Below are positions 53,053 to 63,255 of a stretch of DNA of 64,000 nucleotides, one piece after another. This DNA comes from Microthrixaceae bacterium. Lineage in GTDB: Bacteria; Actinomycetota; Acidimicrobiia; Acidimicrobiales; Microtrichaceae. Within the stretch, counting starts at the first letter, position 1. Every line of letters starts with the position of its first letter. Under the pieces are notes generated by a model. That model worked only from the letters and a program-made list of their open reading frames with translations. It was not told where the DNA came from and searched no databases. The stretch is from assembly GCA_023957995.1 (NCBI GenBank), contig JAMLGK010000003.1:62001-126000 (forward strand), written 5' to 3'. The position numbers and the translations under genes are program-made.

Positions 53053-56000
53053 ATGTCTGTCCGGCACTCGACCCGACGACCGAGCTCGACCACACGGCGG
53101 GAGCGCCCGATAGCGATCGCAGCGGTGCTCGGCCTTCTCGCGCTCGTGATGTCCTTCCTGCCCGGCGCAGCCGCTTCGGCTGCTCCCGCTGATGACGGCA
53201 ATCCCGACCTGCCCCAGAAGTGCGGTCTGGACATGACGATCATCATCGACCGCTCGGGCAGCATCGGCAACTACAACGACGACGTCGCCGACGCTGCGAA
53301 CGCGCTCATCGACGGCGTGTCCAACACGGGCTCGAAGGTGCAGGTGATCTCGTTCTCCAGCAGAGCCACTGCCGTGACCCTCGCCGGTGGGGTGGGCAGC
53401 AGCAGCAACATCTCCGACCTGACGTTGCTGCCCGCCGAGAACGTGCAGCTCACGCAGTACACCTCCTCCGGCGGCACCAACTGGGACGACGCGCTCGAGA
53501 TGGCGCGCCGCCAGCCAGCGGTCACGCCGCTGACTGTCGTGCTCACCGACGGCAACCCGACATATCACAACAGCGGCAACGGTGTGAACGGCCACGGCAA
53601 CAGCCTCGGTGGCAACGGGGGCTCGACCAGTACCGCCGATGTGAACAAGGCGGTGCAAGAGGCCGACCTCCTGAAGGCTGCCGGGAGCCACATCCTCGCA
53701 GTCGGGATCGGAAGCAACCTGAACACCGCGAACCTGGAGGCGATCTCCGGGGAGGAACGCCTGACCGCTACCAACGGCGTGAGCTTCTCCGAGGCCGACT
53801 GGACAACCGTCGGGTTCACCCAGCTCAAGGCCCTCCTCGAGGACTTCACCAAGGAACTCTGTGCGCCGTCGCTGAACATCACCAAGACCGAGATCCCACT
53901 CGAGGGTGCCGAACGCCCCGGTGACGGCTGGACTTTCGACCTCGAACTGGAGAGCGCTCCGCAGGAGTGGGAGAACCCGGCCCAGCAAGCTGGACTGACG
54001 ACCGCGTCCCAGGTCACCGACGAGGGCAAGGCCAGTTTCAAGTGGGAACAGGGCGCCACCCAGACGATGGGTGCAGAGGTGGGTGAGCAGCCACGTGAAG
54101 GCTGGGTGTTCTCCTCCGCGACCTGCCAGCGCCGCAACTACGACAGCGGCGCGGTGAGCCAGCTCACGCTGGCTCCACAGATGGCCCAGGACGGCTCGGT
54201 CAGCTGGGTGATACCCGGTGGACTCGGTCCGGCCGACTCGGTGAACTGCAACGTCCGCAACCGCCAGGTCGCTCCGGCGCGGATCGACGTGCGCAAGGTG
54301 ACCGCTCCGGCCGCCATGCCCGGGGAGTTCGACTTCAGCCTCGACGGCAACGGTGAGTCCCGCACGCTCGAGGACCTGAACCACGGCGACACCGAGAGCT
54401 TCGGCAACGTCGCACCGGGCACCTACGCGGTGGGCGAGGCAACCACGCCAAACTTCACCCAGACGTCCGCGGCCTGCGACAACATCGACACGCCGGCGGG
54501 AGAATCGCTGGACCCGTCGACCCTCACGGTCGCCGAGGGTGAGCACTGGTTGTGCACCTTCACCAACACTGCGGACGACGGCTCGATCACCGTCCGCAAG
54601 GTGGCCCAGGGTGCAGACGGCACGTTCGGGTTCTCATCGGACTTCAACGGCTCGTTCGAGCTCGCAACCTCCGGAGGTTCCGCCTCGACCGCCGCGGTTC
54701 CCGTTACGCCCGGCCGCTACTCGGTCAGCGAGGCCACCCCCGCCCCCTGGACCCAGGTCTCGGCGGTCTGCGACGACGGCTCGCCCGTCGGTGACATCGA
54801 GGTCGGTCCCGGTGAGGATGTCACCTGCACCTTCACGAACCTCGCGCCGGATCCCTCCATCGAGGTCACCAAGACAGCCGGCACCGCCTCGGTCGACGAA
54901 CCGGGTGCGACCGTGACCTTCACGGTCGGAATCACCAACACCAGCGTCGAACCGGTCACCATCGATTCGGTCACCGACACCGTGGACGGTGGCAGCCCCT
55001 TCGACGTGGACGCGCTGGCGGCCACGACGTGTGACGACCTGATCGGCACCACGCTCGCCGCAGGAGCCTCGACCAGCTGCACGTTCGACTACGAGGTCCA
55101 GGGTGACGCAGGCGACGTGGTCGACGACGTCATCGAGGTCACCGGCCACGACGGCGACGACAACACGGTTTCCGATTCCGACGATGCCACGGTCACCGTG
55201 AACGACGTCGATCCCCGGGTCCAGGTGGACAAGGTCGCCGGCGCCACGAGCGTCGCCGAACCGGGCGCGGATGTGGAGTACACCGTGACCGTCACCAACC
55301 CGGGAGCCGAGGCCGTCACGGTCGATTCCCTCACCGACTCGATCGAGAACGGTCCGGCGGTGGACATCACGACCACCGGAGCCGTGGTGAAGGCCACGAC
55401 CTGTGGGCAGGTCCTGGGGGCCACGATCGCCCCCGGTGGTTCGAACCAGTGCAGCTTCACCGTGGAGGTGAGCGGTGACGGAGGCACCTCGGTCACCGAC
55501 GTGGTGGAGGTCGAAGCCAGTGACAACGACGGCAACGACGTCTCCGACACCGACGACGCCCGGGTGGACATCACCGACGTGGTGCCGACCGTCGCGCTGA
55601 CCAAGAGCGCAGCCAGCACCTCGGTGCCCGAACCGGGTGCGAACGTCACCTTCTCGTTCGTGATCGAGAACACCGCCGCCGAGGCGGTCACGATCACGTC
55701 GCTCACCGACACGGTCTTCGGCGACATCACAGCGGAGTGCGACCTGGTGGGTGACACCCTCGCCCCGAGCGACGGCCAACCCGGAACCGGACCCGACAGC
55801 GCTCGTTGTGAGGTGACGAGGGGTCTGCTCGGCAACGCCGGCGACCAGCACCACAACATCGCCACCGTCGTGGTCGCTGACGACGACGGAAACTCGGCTT
55901 CCGCGCAGGACGACGCGACGGTGGCGTTCACCGACGTCCTACCGGCCATCTCGGTCGACAAGGACGCATCGCGCGGATCGGTGCCCGAACCGGGTGCGAC

Positions 56001-57603
56001 GGTGGACTTCACCGCCACCATGACCAACACGGGTGTCGAGCCCGTGACGATCACCGGGGTCACCGACTCGATCGGCGGGTCCGCCCCGTTCGACGTGACC
56101 TCCGTGTCGGGCCCGGTGCTCGACACCGATTGCGGAGCCGCTGTGGGAACGGTCGTCGATCCCGGCCAGAGCTACGACTGCACCTTCACGGTGCTGGTCT
56201 CGGGCAATGCCGGGGCGACGGTGACCGACGTGGTCAGTTTCACCGCAACCGATGACGAGGGCAACGAGGCCACCGATGACGACGACGAGAGCGTCGATGT
56301 CGATGACGTGCTGCCCTCGATCGTGGTGACCAAGGATGCTTCGGTGTCGGAGGTGGATGAGCCGGGTGCTGATGTTGAGTTCACGTTCTCGGTCACGAAC
56401 ACCTCTGTGGAGGATGTGACCGTCACCTCGGTCGTGGATTCTGTGTTCGGTGACATCACCGACGAGTGCTCGCTGCGGGGTGCTGTTCTGGCTCCGGGTG
56501 GGACCACCGATTGCACGATCACGCGGTTCGTGGGTGGTAACGCCGGGGATGTCCACGAGAACACCGTGGTCGTCACCGCAACCGACGACGAACAGAACCC
56601 GGCCACCGGTACAGATGACGAGGACGTCGATGTCCTCGACGTGCTGCCGGTGATCGAGGTGACCAAGACCGACGGTGAGGCATCCGTGGATGCCCCGGGG
56701 GGGACCGTCACCTACACGGTGGACGTCGCCAACATCGGAGTGGAGCCCGTGACCCTGGACTCCCTCACCGACACCGTCGACGGTGGTGATCCGATCGATG
56801 TGAGCATCGTTGCGGAGCCGATCTCCGCTACGACGTGCGAACTCGGGGTGCAGATCGCACCGGGGGACACCTACAGCTGCACGTTCGACATCGAGGTGCT
56901 CGGTGACGGCAGCAGCGACGTGTTCGACGTGGTCAGCGCGACCGTCAGCGACGACGAGGAGAATCCGGCCGAGGACTCCGATGACGAGCAGACGCCGGTG
57001 GACCCCGTTGCGGATCTCGGCATCACCAAGACCGCAGACTCACAGGAGGTCAACTCCGGTGACCAGGTCAGTTACACGCTCACGGTGGACAACGACGGAC
57101 CCTCGACCGCCACGGAGGTGACCGTGACCGACGAGCTTCCCGAGGGACTCGCGCTGGTCTCGGTGGACGGAGACGAGGGCGAGGAGTGGGATTGCGACGC
57201 CTCGACAGATGAAGTCGTCTCGTGCAGGCTCCTGGCCCTCGCGGCCGGTGAGAGTGCCACGCTGACGGTGGTCGCGGCTGTGGACTCGGACCCCGGGACG
57301 ATCCGCAACACCGTTGTGGTCGCTTCGGAGACCCCGGATCCCGACGACACGAACAACACCGATGACGAGGATGTGGACGTGGTGGCCGAACCGGTGCAGA
57401 CCACGACCACGACCCCGGTGACCGTCGAGTCCGAGACTGCGGTCCCGCCGGCTTCTCCGAACACCTCGGGTGGGAGTGCTTCCAGCACGCCGCTCGCCTT
57501 CACCGGTGGATCGGCACTGCTGCTCTCCCTCGGTGGCCTGGTGGTGCTGCTGGTCGGTGCGGCGCTGGTCGTGCTGCAGCGCCGACGCAGCATTGCCAGC
57601 TGA
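53053..57603 (+). CDS. Surface-anchored VWA / DUF11-repeat protein
   Basis: This is a 1516-residue cell-surface protein. A signal peptide (AIAAVLGLLALVMSFLPGAAA) is followed by a von Willebrand A domain with MIDAS DRSGSIG, SGGTNWDDAL and VLTDGNP. Two prealbumin-like/SpaA-like segments come next (IDVRKVTAPAAMPGEFDFSL, ITVRKVAQGADGTFGF). Six repeats of about 110 residues begin with the pattern VTKxAxxxSVDEPGAxVTF, and one canonical DUF11 repeat (LGITKTADSQEV) follows. The end has a TTTT linker, LAFTG, a membrane helix and RRR. The build suggests metal-dependent adhesion and sortase-like or membrane anchoring. No sortase gene is in view. The reading frame is intact throughout. Confidence 0.88.
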   Translation: MSVRHSTRRPSSTTRRERPIAIAAVLGLLALVMSFLPGAAASAAPADDGNPDLPQKCGLDMTIIIDRSGSIGNYNDDVADAANALIDGVSNTGSKVQVISFSSRATAVTLAGGVGSSSNISDLTLLPAENVQLTQYTSSGGTNWDDALEMARRQPAVTPLTVVLTDGNPTYHNSGNGVNGHGNSLGGNGGSTSTADVNKAVQEADLLKAAGSHILAVGIGSNLNTANLEAISGEERLTATNGVSFSEADWTTVGFTQLKALLEDFTKELCAPSLNITKTEIPLEGAERPGDGWTFDLELESAPQEWENPAQQAGLTTASQVTDEGKASFKWEQGATQTMGAEVGEQPREGWVFSSATCQRRNYDSGAVSQLTLAPQMAQDGSVSWVIPGGLGPADSVNCNVRNRQVAPARIDVRKVTAPAAMPGEFDFSLDGNGESRTLEDLNHGDTESFGNVAPGTYAVGEATTPNFTQTSAACDNIDTPAGESLDPSTLTVAEGEHWLCTFTNTADDGSITVRKVAQGADGTFGFSSDFNGSFELATSGGSASTAAVPVTPGRYSVSEATPAPWTQVSAVCDDGSPVGDIEVGPGEDVTCTFTNLAPDPSIEVTKTAGTASVDEPGATVTFTVGITNTSVEPVTIDSVTDTVDGGSPFDVDALAATTCDDLIGTTLAAGASTSCTFDYEVQGDAGDVVDDVIEVTGHDGDDNTVSDSDDATVTVNDVDPRVQVDKVAGATSVAEPGADVEYTVTVTNPGAEAVTVDSLTDSIENGPAVDITTTGAVVKATTCGQVLGATIAPGGSNQCSFTVEVSGDGGTSVTDVVEVEASDNDGNDVSDTDDARVDITDVVPTVALTKSAASTSVPEPGANVTFSFVIENTAAEAVTITSLTDTVFGDITAECDLVGDTLAPSDGQPGTGPDSARCEVTRGLLGNAGDQHHNIATVVVADDDGNSASAQDDATVAFTDVLPAISVDKDASRGSVPEPGATVDFTATMTNTGVEPVTITGVTDSIGGSAPFDVTSVSGPVLDTDCGAAVGTVVDPGQSYDCTFTVLVSGNAGATVTDVVSFTATDDEGNEATDDDDESVDVDDVLPSIVVTKDASVSEVDEPGADVEFTFSVTNTSVEDVTVTSVVDSVFGDITDECSLRGAVLAPGGTTDCTITRFVGGNAGDVHENTVVVTATDDEQNPATGTDDEDVDVLDVLPVIEVTKTDGEASVDAPGGTVTYTVDVANIGVEPVTLDSLTDTVDGGDPIDVSIVAEPISATTCELGVQIAPGDTYSCTFDIEVLGDGSSDVFDVVSATVSDDEENPAEDSDDEQTPVDPVADLGITKTADSQEVNSGDQVSYTLTVDNDGPSTATEVTVTDELPEGLALVSVDGDEGEEWDCDASTDEVVSCRLLALAAGESATLTVVAAVDSDPGTIRNTVVVASETPDPDDTNNTDDEDVDVVAEPVQTTTTTPVTVESETAVPPASPNTSGGSASSTPLAFTGGSALLLSLGGLVVLLVGAALVVLQRRRSIAS

Positions 57604-57630
57604 TCCCACCGGGACAGGTGTCACAGGGAC

Positions 57631-57671
57631 TTTCCGCTACGGCTGATATATCCTACGAGCCGTAGCGGAAA
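57631..57671. terminator. 14-bp perfect inverted repeat after the surface protein gene
   Basis: TTTCCGCTACGGCT (57631-57644) and AGCCGTAGCGGAAA (57658-57671) are exact complements around GATATATCCTACG. It is 28 bases after the stop and 33 before the next start. It can be a terminator, or an operator around a TATATC -10 for the downstream gene. Confidence 0.55.
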
Positions 57672-57703
57672 CCCCGCTCGGAAATCCCCGGGGGACAGCA
57701 ACG

Positions 57704-58555
57704 ATGTCAGTCACCGAAGTCGACCAGTCGGCCCGCTCCGACAGCTTTCCCGAGGGCATCGCGATGCAACCACGCGAGTATTCCTTCGAGGACCTGGACG
57801 CGATCCCGAAGTACTGGAACCTCGACAACCCGGTGCTGACGCACTTCGAGAACGCGTTTTCGATCATGATCCCGCCCGGCGAGCGGTTCTTCATCGACTC
57901 GGTCAGGGCCTACGAGGACCGGGTCACCGACGACGAGGGTCGGGCGCTCATCGAGGCGTTCGTGCGACAGGAGGGCCTCCACGGCGAGGCGCACGACCGC
58001 TTCAACGCCTCCTACGAGCGCTATGGCATCGACATCGCGCGACAGGAGGCCTATGCGGCGAAGGTCTTCCGGCGTGCACGGCGTTGGCTGCCGGCCAAGA
58101 TCCAGCTGGGCATCACGGTCTTCTCCGAGCACCTCACAGCAGTGGGTGCGCACACCCTCCTCGACGCTCCCGAGGTCGAGGACGAAATCGACCCCCAGAT
58201 GCTGTCGTTCTGGCGCTGGCACGCGGCCGAGGAACTCGAACACAAATCGGTGGCCTTCGACCTGTTCCACCGGGTCGGCGGGGGATACGCCACCCGGATG
58301 CTGTCCGTGCTGGCCGCCGCGCTGTTCCTCGCGGTCCCGATGGTGAGGATCACCAGGGCACTGCTTCGTGAGGACCCCCACCAAGCGACGGCAGCGGATC
58401 GCAAGCAGGCCCTGGCTGTGCAACGCAGGATGGGACGTCGCCAGCTCCCGCTGTTCCTCGCCTACTTCAAGCCCGGATTCCACCCCTGGCAGATCGACGA
58501 CTCGGGGATGCTCCGGGAGTGGTACCGGCAGGGGTCGCTCGCGCAGGCTTCCTGA
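57704..58555 (+). CDS. Predicted metal-dependent hydrolase (di-iron-type, DUF2236/PF10118-like)
   Basis: The 283-residue mostly helical protein carries paired Glu/His motifs that form a likely di-iron site: [40 protein letters not shown] and [17 protein letters not shown]. The pattern matches the family annotated as predicted metal-dependent hydrolases, whose reaction is undefined; a ferritin-like oxygenase role is also possible. A hydrophobic stretch ([16 protein letters not shown]) suggests membrane contact. GGGGGAC precedes ATG 57704. A perfect inverted repeat lies just upstream. Confidence 0.78.
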   Translation: MSVTEVDQSARSDSFPEGIAMQPREYSFEDLDAIPKYWNLDNPVLTHFENAFSIMIPPGERFFIDSVRAYEDRVTDDEGRALIEAFVRQEGLHGEAHDRFNASYERYGIDIARQEAYAAKVFRRARRWLPAKIQLGITVFSEHLTAVGAHTLLDAPEVEDEIDPQMLSFWRWHAAEELEHKSVAFDLFHRVGGGYATRMLSVLAAALFLAVPMVRITRALLREDPHQATAADRKQALAVQRRMGRRQLPLFLAYFKPGFHPWQIDDSGMLREWYRQGSLAQAS

Positions 58556-58571
58556 GCAGCGACACCGGCAC

Positions 58572-58577
58572 TACGGT
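58572..58577 (+). promoter_or_regulatory. -10-like hexamer TACGGT before dcd
   Basis: TACGGT ends 7 bases before GTG 58585, with no ribosome site. Confidence 0.4.
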
Positions 58578-58584
58578 GCCAGCC

Positions 58585-59154
58585 GTGATCCTCTCCGACG
58601 CCACCATCCGTTCCGAGGTCGCGGCCGGCCGGATCGTCATCGATCCATATGACGACGCCATGGTCCAACCGAGCTCGATCGACGTCCGCCTCGACGACAG
58701 GTTCCTGGTGTTCCGAAGCCACACGCGTGCGGTGATCGATGTCAAGGAGGACCTGACCGACCTGACCGAGATGGTTCGTGCAGCAGAGGGTGAACCGTTC
58801 ATCCTGCACCCCGGTGAGTTCGTGCTCGGTTCCACCGCGGAGCGGGTGAGCCTCCCCGACGACATCGTGGGCCGTATCGAGGGCAAGAGCTCCCTGGGCC
58901 GCCTCGGGCTCCTGATCCACACCACCGCAGGCTTCGTGGACGCCGGATTCGAGGGATTCCTCACGCTCGAGCTCTCGAACGTCGCGACCCTGCCGATCAC
59001 CTTGTACCCCAACATGAAGATCGGTCAGATCAGCTTCCTGCGCATGGACCGCCCGGCCGAGGTGCCCTATGGCGCCGGATCGCTCGGGTCGAAGTACGCG
59101 GGCCAGGTGGGACCCACCCCGAGCCAGTACTGGAAGAACTTCGACGAGTCCTGA
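58585..59154 (+). CDS. dcd: dCTP deaminase
   Basis: The 189-residue enzyme deaminates dCTP for dUTP/dTTP synthesis and in actinobacteria often goes on to dUMP (bifunctional DCD-DUT). Family blocks visible are [64 protein letters not shown] and the C-terminal [12 protein letters not shown]. The length matches mycobacterial bifunctional enzymes. GTG 58585 is the start that gives the conserved [10 protein letters not shown] terminus. It is the only gene of the pathway in view. Confidence 0.93.
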   Translation: MILSDATIRSEVAAGRIVIDPYDDAMVQPSSIDVRLDDRFLVFRSHTRAVIDVKEDLTDLTEMVRAAEGEPFILHPGEFVLGSTAERVSLPDDIVGRIEGKSSLGRLGLLIHTTAGFVDAGFEGFLTLELSNVATLPITLYPNMKIGQISFLRMDRPAEVPYGAGSLGSKYAGQVGPTPSQYWKNFDES

Positions 59155-59181
59155 CTGCCAGGACCCGGGTAGTAGGCCCGG

Positions 59182-61443
59182 TCAGGTCTCGGTCTCGGTT
59201 GCGTTGGCGGTCACCGCGACGGGTTCTGCGTTCTCGATCGCCTCGAGGATGTGCATGGCGAGGTCGCCGACCTTGACGTCCTCTTCTTCGACACCCTGGG
59301 ACTTCACGCCGTCGTCGATCATCACGTAGCAGAACGGACAGGCGGTGGCGATGCGGGTCGCGCCGGTCGCCAACAGCTCCTGGGAGCGCTCGACGTTGAC
59401 CTGCTTGCCCGTGTTCTCCTCCATGAACATGCGGGCGCCACCCGCGCCACAGCACATGCCCTTGGTGCCGTTGCGACCGGCTTCGACGATGTCGATGCCG
59501 GCGAGCGATCCGATCACGTTGCGGGGAGCGGTGTAGACGTCGTTGTGACGACCGAGGTAGCACGAGTCGTGGTACACGACCCGCTCGTCCAGCTTGGCTC
59601 CGGTGAGATCCAGACGGCCCGAGTCGATCAGCTCCTCGAGGAACTGGCTGTGGTGCACCACCTCGTAGTTGCCACCCAGCTGCGGGTACTCGTTGCCGAG
59701 GGTGTTGAAGCAGTGGGGGCACTGCGTGATGATCTTGCGCACGCCCATCCCGTCGAGGGTCTCGATGTTCTGCATGGCGAGCATCTGGAAGATGTACTCG
59801 TTGCCCGAACGACGGGCCGGGTCGCCGGTGCAGTTCTCCGCGGGACCGAGGATGGCGAAGCTCACCTCGGCGCGCTGGAGCAGCTTGGCCATCGACTGGG
59901 TGACCTTCTTGTTCTTGTCGTCGAAGGAGCCCGCGCAGCCGACCCAGTAGAGGTACTCGGCGGTGAGCGGGTCGCCGCCGTCGATGATCTCGATGCCCTC
60001 CAGGTCCTCGGCCCAGTCCGCTCGCTCGGTGTTGGAGATTCCCCAGGGGTTGCCCGAGTTCTCCATGCCCCGGTAGGCGTTGCCGAGCTCGGTGGGGAAG
60101 TCGGACTCCATGAGCGACAGGTAGCGGCGCATGTCGAGGATCTTGTCGAGGATCTCGATGTTCACGGGGCAGTTCTCGTCACAGGCCTTGCACGAGGTGC
60201 AGGCCCACACCTCCTCGGAGGTGATGCGCTCGAACACCGAATCGGCCGACACCGTGATGTCGCCGTCGACCCCGATCGGGGGTGAGACCTTCGGGTCGCC
60301 GGTGGCCGCCATGACCTCGCCGGTCTTGAGGACGATCTCACGGGGGTCGAGGGGCTTGCCCGTGGCGTGGGCGGGGCAGACAGCCGTGCAGCGGCCGCAC
60401 ATGGTGCACGAATCGGTGTCGAGCAGTTGCTTCCAGGTGAAGTCCTCGATCGCCGTGGCGCCGAAGGACTCCATCTCGGTCTCCATGAGGTTCGGCATCG
60501 CCTTCATGGCGCCCTTCGGGCGGTCCCTGTCGGACAGGTACATGTTGAGCGGCGAGGTGAAGATGTGTCGCAGCATGGTGACCGGAAGGATGATCAGGAA
60601 GGCCACGAAGCTGAGCACGTGGATGATCCAGAGTGCCTGGTGCGTGGTGGACAGCGCGCTCTCGGAGAGGTTGTCGAACACCTGGGCCAACGGGTAGCCG
60701 ATGAAGGACCACTTCTCGAACGCGGGCATGCCTTCATATGCGATCCGGGCGCCCTCGGTGAGGAAACCGGTGAGGCCGATGGCCAGCAGGACCCCGAGGA
60801 TCAGGGCGTGCTCGGGCTTGGTCTTGATGCGGATCCGGTAGGGCTTCTGCACGTAGCGGCGCAGGATCGCCCAGACGACTCCGGCGGTGAACACCACGCC
60901 GGCCGCGTCGCCCACGAAGGAGTAGGCCTGGTAGGTGGTCCCGTGGAGGAACTTGGCGCTCTCGGGGAGCTGGTGGTTGATCTCGAGCACCGTGGTCACT
61001 GCGAGCAGGATCAGGAACCCGAAGTACATCATCGAGTGCATGATCCCGGCAGCCGGGTCACGCAACAGGGTCTGCATGTAGAGCCCGGCGCGCAGGTTCT
61101 CGAAGCGCTTCTTGGCGTTCTTGGGTGTGAGGTCACGGCGGTCGGGACCACCACGAACCCAGTTCTTCATGCGCTGGGCGAACATGAAGCCGCCGTACAC
61201 GATCACGATCGGGATCACGGTGTAGAACGCCACCTTCAACCAGGCGGGGATGTTGTCGAACACCTCGCGGGTGACCGAGCTGTCGTCGTGGAACTGGAAC
61301 ACCGACGCGGCGATTCCGGACGCGACGGTCACCAGGGCTACCGCCACTCCGACGACTATCGCGATCTGATAGGGCTGGAGGCGCTTGGGTCCGGGAACCG
61401 TCGACTCAGGTGCCTCTTCGGGAGCTGTCTCGGTGGCAGTCAT
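59182..61443 (-). CDS. etfD: Membrane iron-sulfur oxidoreductase, EtfD/heterodisulfide reductase-like
   Basis: The 753-residue protein has an N-terminal membrane domain of about six helices resembling nitrate reductase gamma. Two 4Fe-4S sites follow (CTMCGRCTAVCPA and CTSCKACDENCPVN), then two CCG domains (GCAGSFDDK, CPHCFNTLGNEYP; SCYLGRHNDVY, CCGAGGARMF, CPFCYVMIDDG). The layout matches mycobacterial Rv0338c (EtfD), which passes electrons from ETF to the quinone pool during acyl-CoA oxidation; that link is established knowledge for the homologue and inference here. It is divergent from the parA gene. Confidence 0.85.
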   Translation of the reverse strand: MTATETAPEEAPESTVPGPKRLQPYQIAIVVGVAVALVTVASGIAASVFQFHDDSSVTREVFDNIPAWLKVAFYTVIPIVIVYGGFMFAQRMKNWVRGGPDRRDLTPKNAKKRFENLRAGLYMQTLLRDPAAGIMHSMMYFGFLILLAVTTVLEINHQLPESAKFLHGTTYQAYSFVGDAAGVVFTAGVVWAILRRYVQKPYRIRIKTKPEHALILGVLLAIGLTGFLTEGARIAYEGMPAFEKWSFIGYPLAQVFDNLSESALSTTHQALWIIHVLSFVAFLIILPVTMLRHIFTSPLNMYLSDRDRPKGAMKAMPNLMETEMESFGATAIEDFTWKQLLDTDSCTMCGRCTAVCPAHATGKPLDPREIVLKTGEVMAATGDPKVSPPIGVDGDITVSADSVFERITSEEVWACTSCKACDENCPVNIEILDKILDMRRYLSLMESDFPTELGNAYRGMENSGNPWGISNTERADWAEDLEGIEIIDGGDPLTAEYLYWVGCAGSFDDKNKKVTQSMAKLLQRAEVSFAILGPAENCTGDPARRSGNEYIFQMLAMQNIETLDGMGVRKIITQCPHCFNTLGNEYPQLGGNYEVVHHSQFLEELIDSGRLDLTGAKLDERVVYHDSCYLGRHNDVYTAPRNVIGSLAGIDIVEAGRNGTKGMCCGAGGARMFMEENTGKQVNVERSQELLATGATRIATACPFCYVMIDDGVKSQGVEEEDVKVGDLAMHILEAIENAEPVAVTANATETET

Positions 61444-61588
61444 AACGGGGTCAACCTACCTCGCGGGAACTGCTGGACACATCCTTGGCGCCACCTGCGA
61501 TCAGCGGTCGCTCCACCGGGCCGTACAGCTGTCAGCGCGTCGGGTGCCGCGTGCTGTTGAATGGGGCGCCGAGCAGAAAGGGAAGCCG

Positions 61589-62335
61589 ATGAAGGTCATC
61601 GCCGTGGCTGGCGCCAAGGGCGGCGTCGGGAAGACCTCCATCGCGGTCAACCTCGCGTGTCTGGCCGCCGACGAGGGTTTTGCCACATTGCTCTGGGATC
61701 TCGATCCCCAGGGTTCTGCGAGCCACTGCTGCCGGGTCGAACCGCACATCCGCGGCGGTGCCGGCGCCATGTTCGGTGGAAAGCACGACCTCGATCGTTA
61801 CGCACAGCCGACCGAGATCGAGGACCTGGACCTGGTGGCGGCCGACCCGACCCTCGCGGAGGTGGAGCCGATCCTCTCCCAACGGCGTTGGCCCGCACGG
61901 GCGGTTCGCAAGATGCTGCATCCGCTCAAGGAGGAGTACGACCTGGTGGTGCTCGACTGCCCGCCCGGACTCGGACTGCTGGCCGAGGCGGCATTCACCG
62001 CTGCCGACCTGGTGGTCGCGCCCATAGTTCCTTCGCCCCTGGCTCTGAGGAGCCTCGAACAGACCTCCCGGTTCATCGGGGAGCGGGGCATCGACACCGA
62101 GCTGATGGCGGTGCTGTCGATGGTCGACCGGCGCAAGGTGCTGCACCGTCAGATGCTCCCGTTGGCCGAGACCGATGATCGTTTCGCCGGTGCGGCCGTG
62201 CCGTTCTCCTCTGCTGTGGAACGGATGGGGCTGGAGCAGGTTCCCTCGGTTCTCGCATCGCCGCGCAGCCTCGGTTCGGCGACCCTGAAACAGCTCTGGC
62301 GGGAGGTGCGCGAACGGGTGGATCTGGGCGACTGA
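61589..62335 (+). CDS. ParA/MinD-family ATPase (orphan)
   Basis: This 248-residue P-loop ATPase has deviant Walker A KGGVGKTS, LLWDLDPQGSAS (Walker A') and LVVLDCPPGLG (Walker B). Members position chromosomes, plasmids or protein complexes. No ParB-like gene or parS-like repeat is next to it, so it may be an orphan positioning ATPase rather than the chromosomal partition protein. AAAGGGAAG precedes ATG 61589. An upstream in-frame extension to 61385 overlaps the divergent EtfD-like promoter and is unlikely to be translated. Confidence 0.85.
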   Translation: MKVIAVAGAKGGVGKTSIAVNLACLAADEGFATLLWDLDPQGSASHCCRVEPHIRGGAGAMFGGKHDLDRYAQPTEIEDLDLVAADPTLAEVEPILSQRRWPARAVRKMLHPLKEEYDLVVLDCPPGLGLLAEAAFTAADLVVAPIVPSPLALRSLEQTSRFIGERGIDTELMAVLSMVDRRKVLHRQMLPLAETDDRFAGAAVPFSSAVERMGLEQVPSVLASPRSLGSATLKQLWREVRERVDLGD

Positions 62336-62350
62336 CCCCGCCGGACCCGC

Positions 62351-63112
62351 TCAGCCGCCGGATGCCTGCTTGGCCACTGCCTCGGCGCGGGCGGCGACCT
62401 CGGCGGGGTCCATCAGGTATCGCTCGGTGACCTCCAGCGCACTAGTCGGTGCCATGTGGTCGTCGAGCTCGTAGCGCAGGGGAACACCGGTCGGGATGTT
62501 GAGCTCGGTGATCTCCGAGTCCGAGATGCCCTGCAGGTGCTTCACCAAGGCTCGCAGCGAATTCCCGTGGGCGACCACGAGCACGCGCTTTCCGGCCTGG
62601 AGGTCGGGCACGATCGAGTCGTACCAGTAGGGCAGCATGCGGGCCACCACGTCAGCGAGGCATTCCGAGCGGGGTACCAGCTCGGTCGGCAGGTTCGAGT
62701 ACCGGGCGTCGTCGTTCGGATTCGATGGGTTGTCGGGCTCGATCGGAGGGGGCGGCACGTCGTAGCTGCGTCGCCAGATCTTCACCTGGTCCTCGCCGAA
62801 CCGCCGGGCAGTCTCGGCCTTGTCGGCACCGGTGAGTTCGCCGTAGTGACGCTCGTTGAGGCGCCAGCTGCGCCTGACCGGCACCCAGAGCCGCTCCATC
62901 TCGTCCAGCGCGAGGTTGGCCGTGCGGATGGCCCTCACCTGGAGCGACGTGTGGAGGACATCGGGCTCGAACCCGGCCTCGGACATCATCACCCCGGCGG
63001 CGGTTGCCTCGGCAGCGCCCGCCTCGGTCAGGTCGCAGTCGAACCAGCCGGTGAAGAGGTTCAGCTTGTTCCACTCGCTCTGTCCGTGCCGCAGCAGCAC
63101 CAGCTCAGCCAT
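62351..63112 (-). CDS. gpmA: 2,3-bisphosphoglycerate-dependent phosphoglycerate mutase
   Basis: The 253-residue glycolytic mutase has the phosphohistidine motif [28 protein letters not shown] and the second histidine AHGNSLRAL. The insert between the two ([16 protein letters not shown]) is typical of dPGM. GGGAGA precedes ATG 63112. It converges on parA with 15 bases between stops and is divergent from a glycosyltransferase gene. Confidence 0.95.
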   Translation of the reverse strand: MAELVLLRHGQSEWNKLNLFTGWFDCDLTEAGAAEATAAGVMMSEAGFEPDVLHTSLQVRAIRTANLALDEMERLWVPVRRSWRLNERHYGELTGADKAETARRFGEDQVKIWRRSYDVPPPPIEPDNPSNPNDDARYSNLPTELVPRSECLADVVARMLPYWYDSIVPDLQAGKRVLVVAHGNSLRALVKHLQGISDSEITELNIPTGVPLRYELDDHMAPTSALEVTERYLMDPAEVAARAEAVAKQASGG

Positions 63113-63243
63113 GGGGTCTCCCGGATCGTCGTGTCGGTCGTGTCGGACCGGCGGCCCGAGACCCCGATGGTGCCCCACCCGGAACCGTTCTGCCAACGGC
63201 TGGGGGTCGCCCGTGCCGGGACTCGGCACGTATCGGTGGTGCG

Positions 63244-63249
63244 TACACT
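63244..63249 (+). promoter_or_regulatory. -10 hexamer TACACT before the glycosyltransferase
   Basis: TACACT ends 6 bases before GTG 63256. A 6-bp hairpin (GTGCCG/CGGCAC, 63213-63229) lies just upstream. Confidence 0.5.
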
Positions 63250-63255
63250 CGCGGC

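Noticed and set aside
53035-55854. Two long His/Arg/Val-rich open frames on the minus strand
   Set aside because: They are antisense shadows of the VWA/DUF11 gene, caused by its GC-rich repeats.
61385-61588. N-terminal extension of ParA
   Set aside because: It has no conserved residues, overlaps the divergent gene's promoter, and a good ribosome site precedes ATG 61589.
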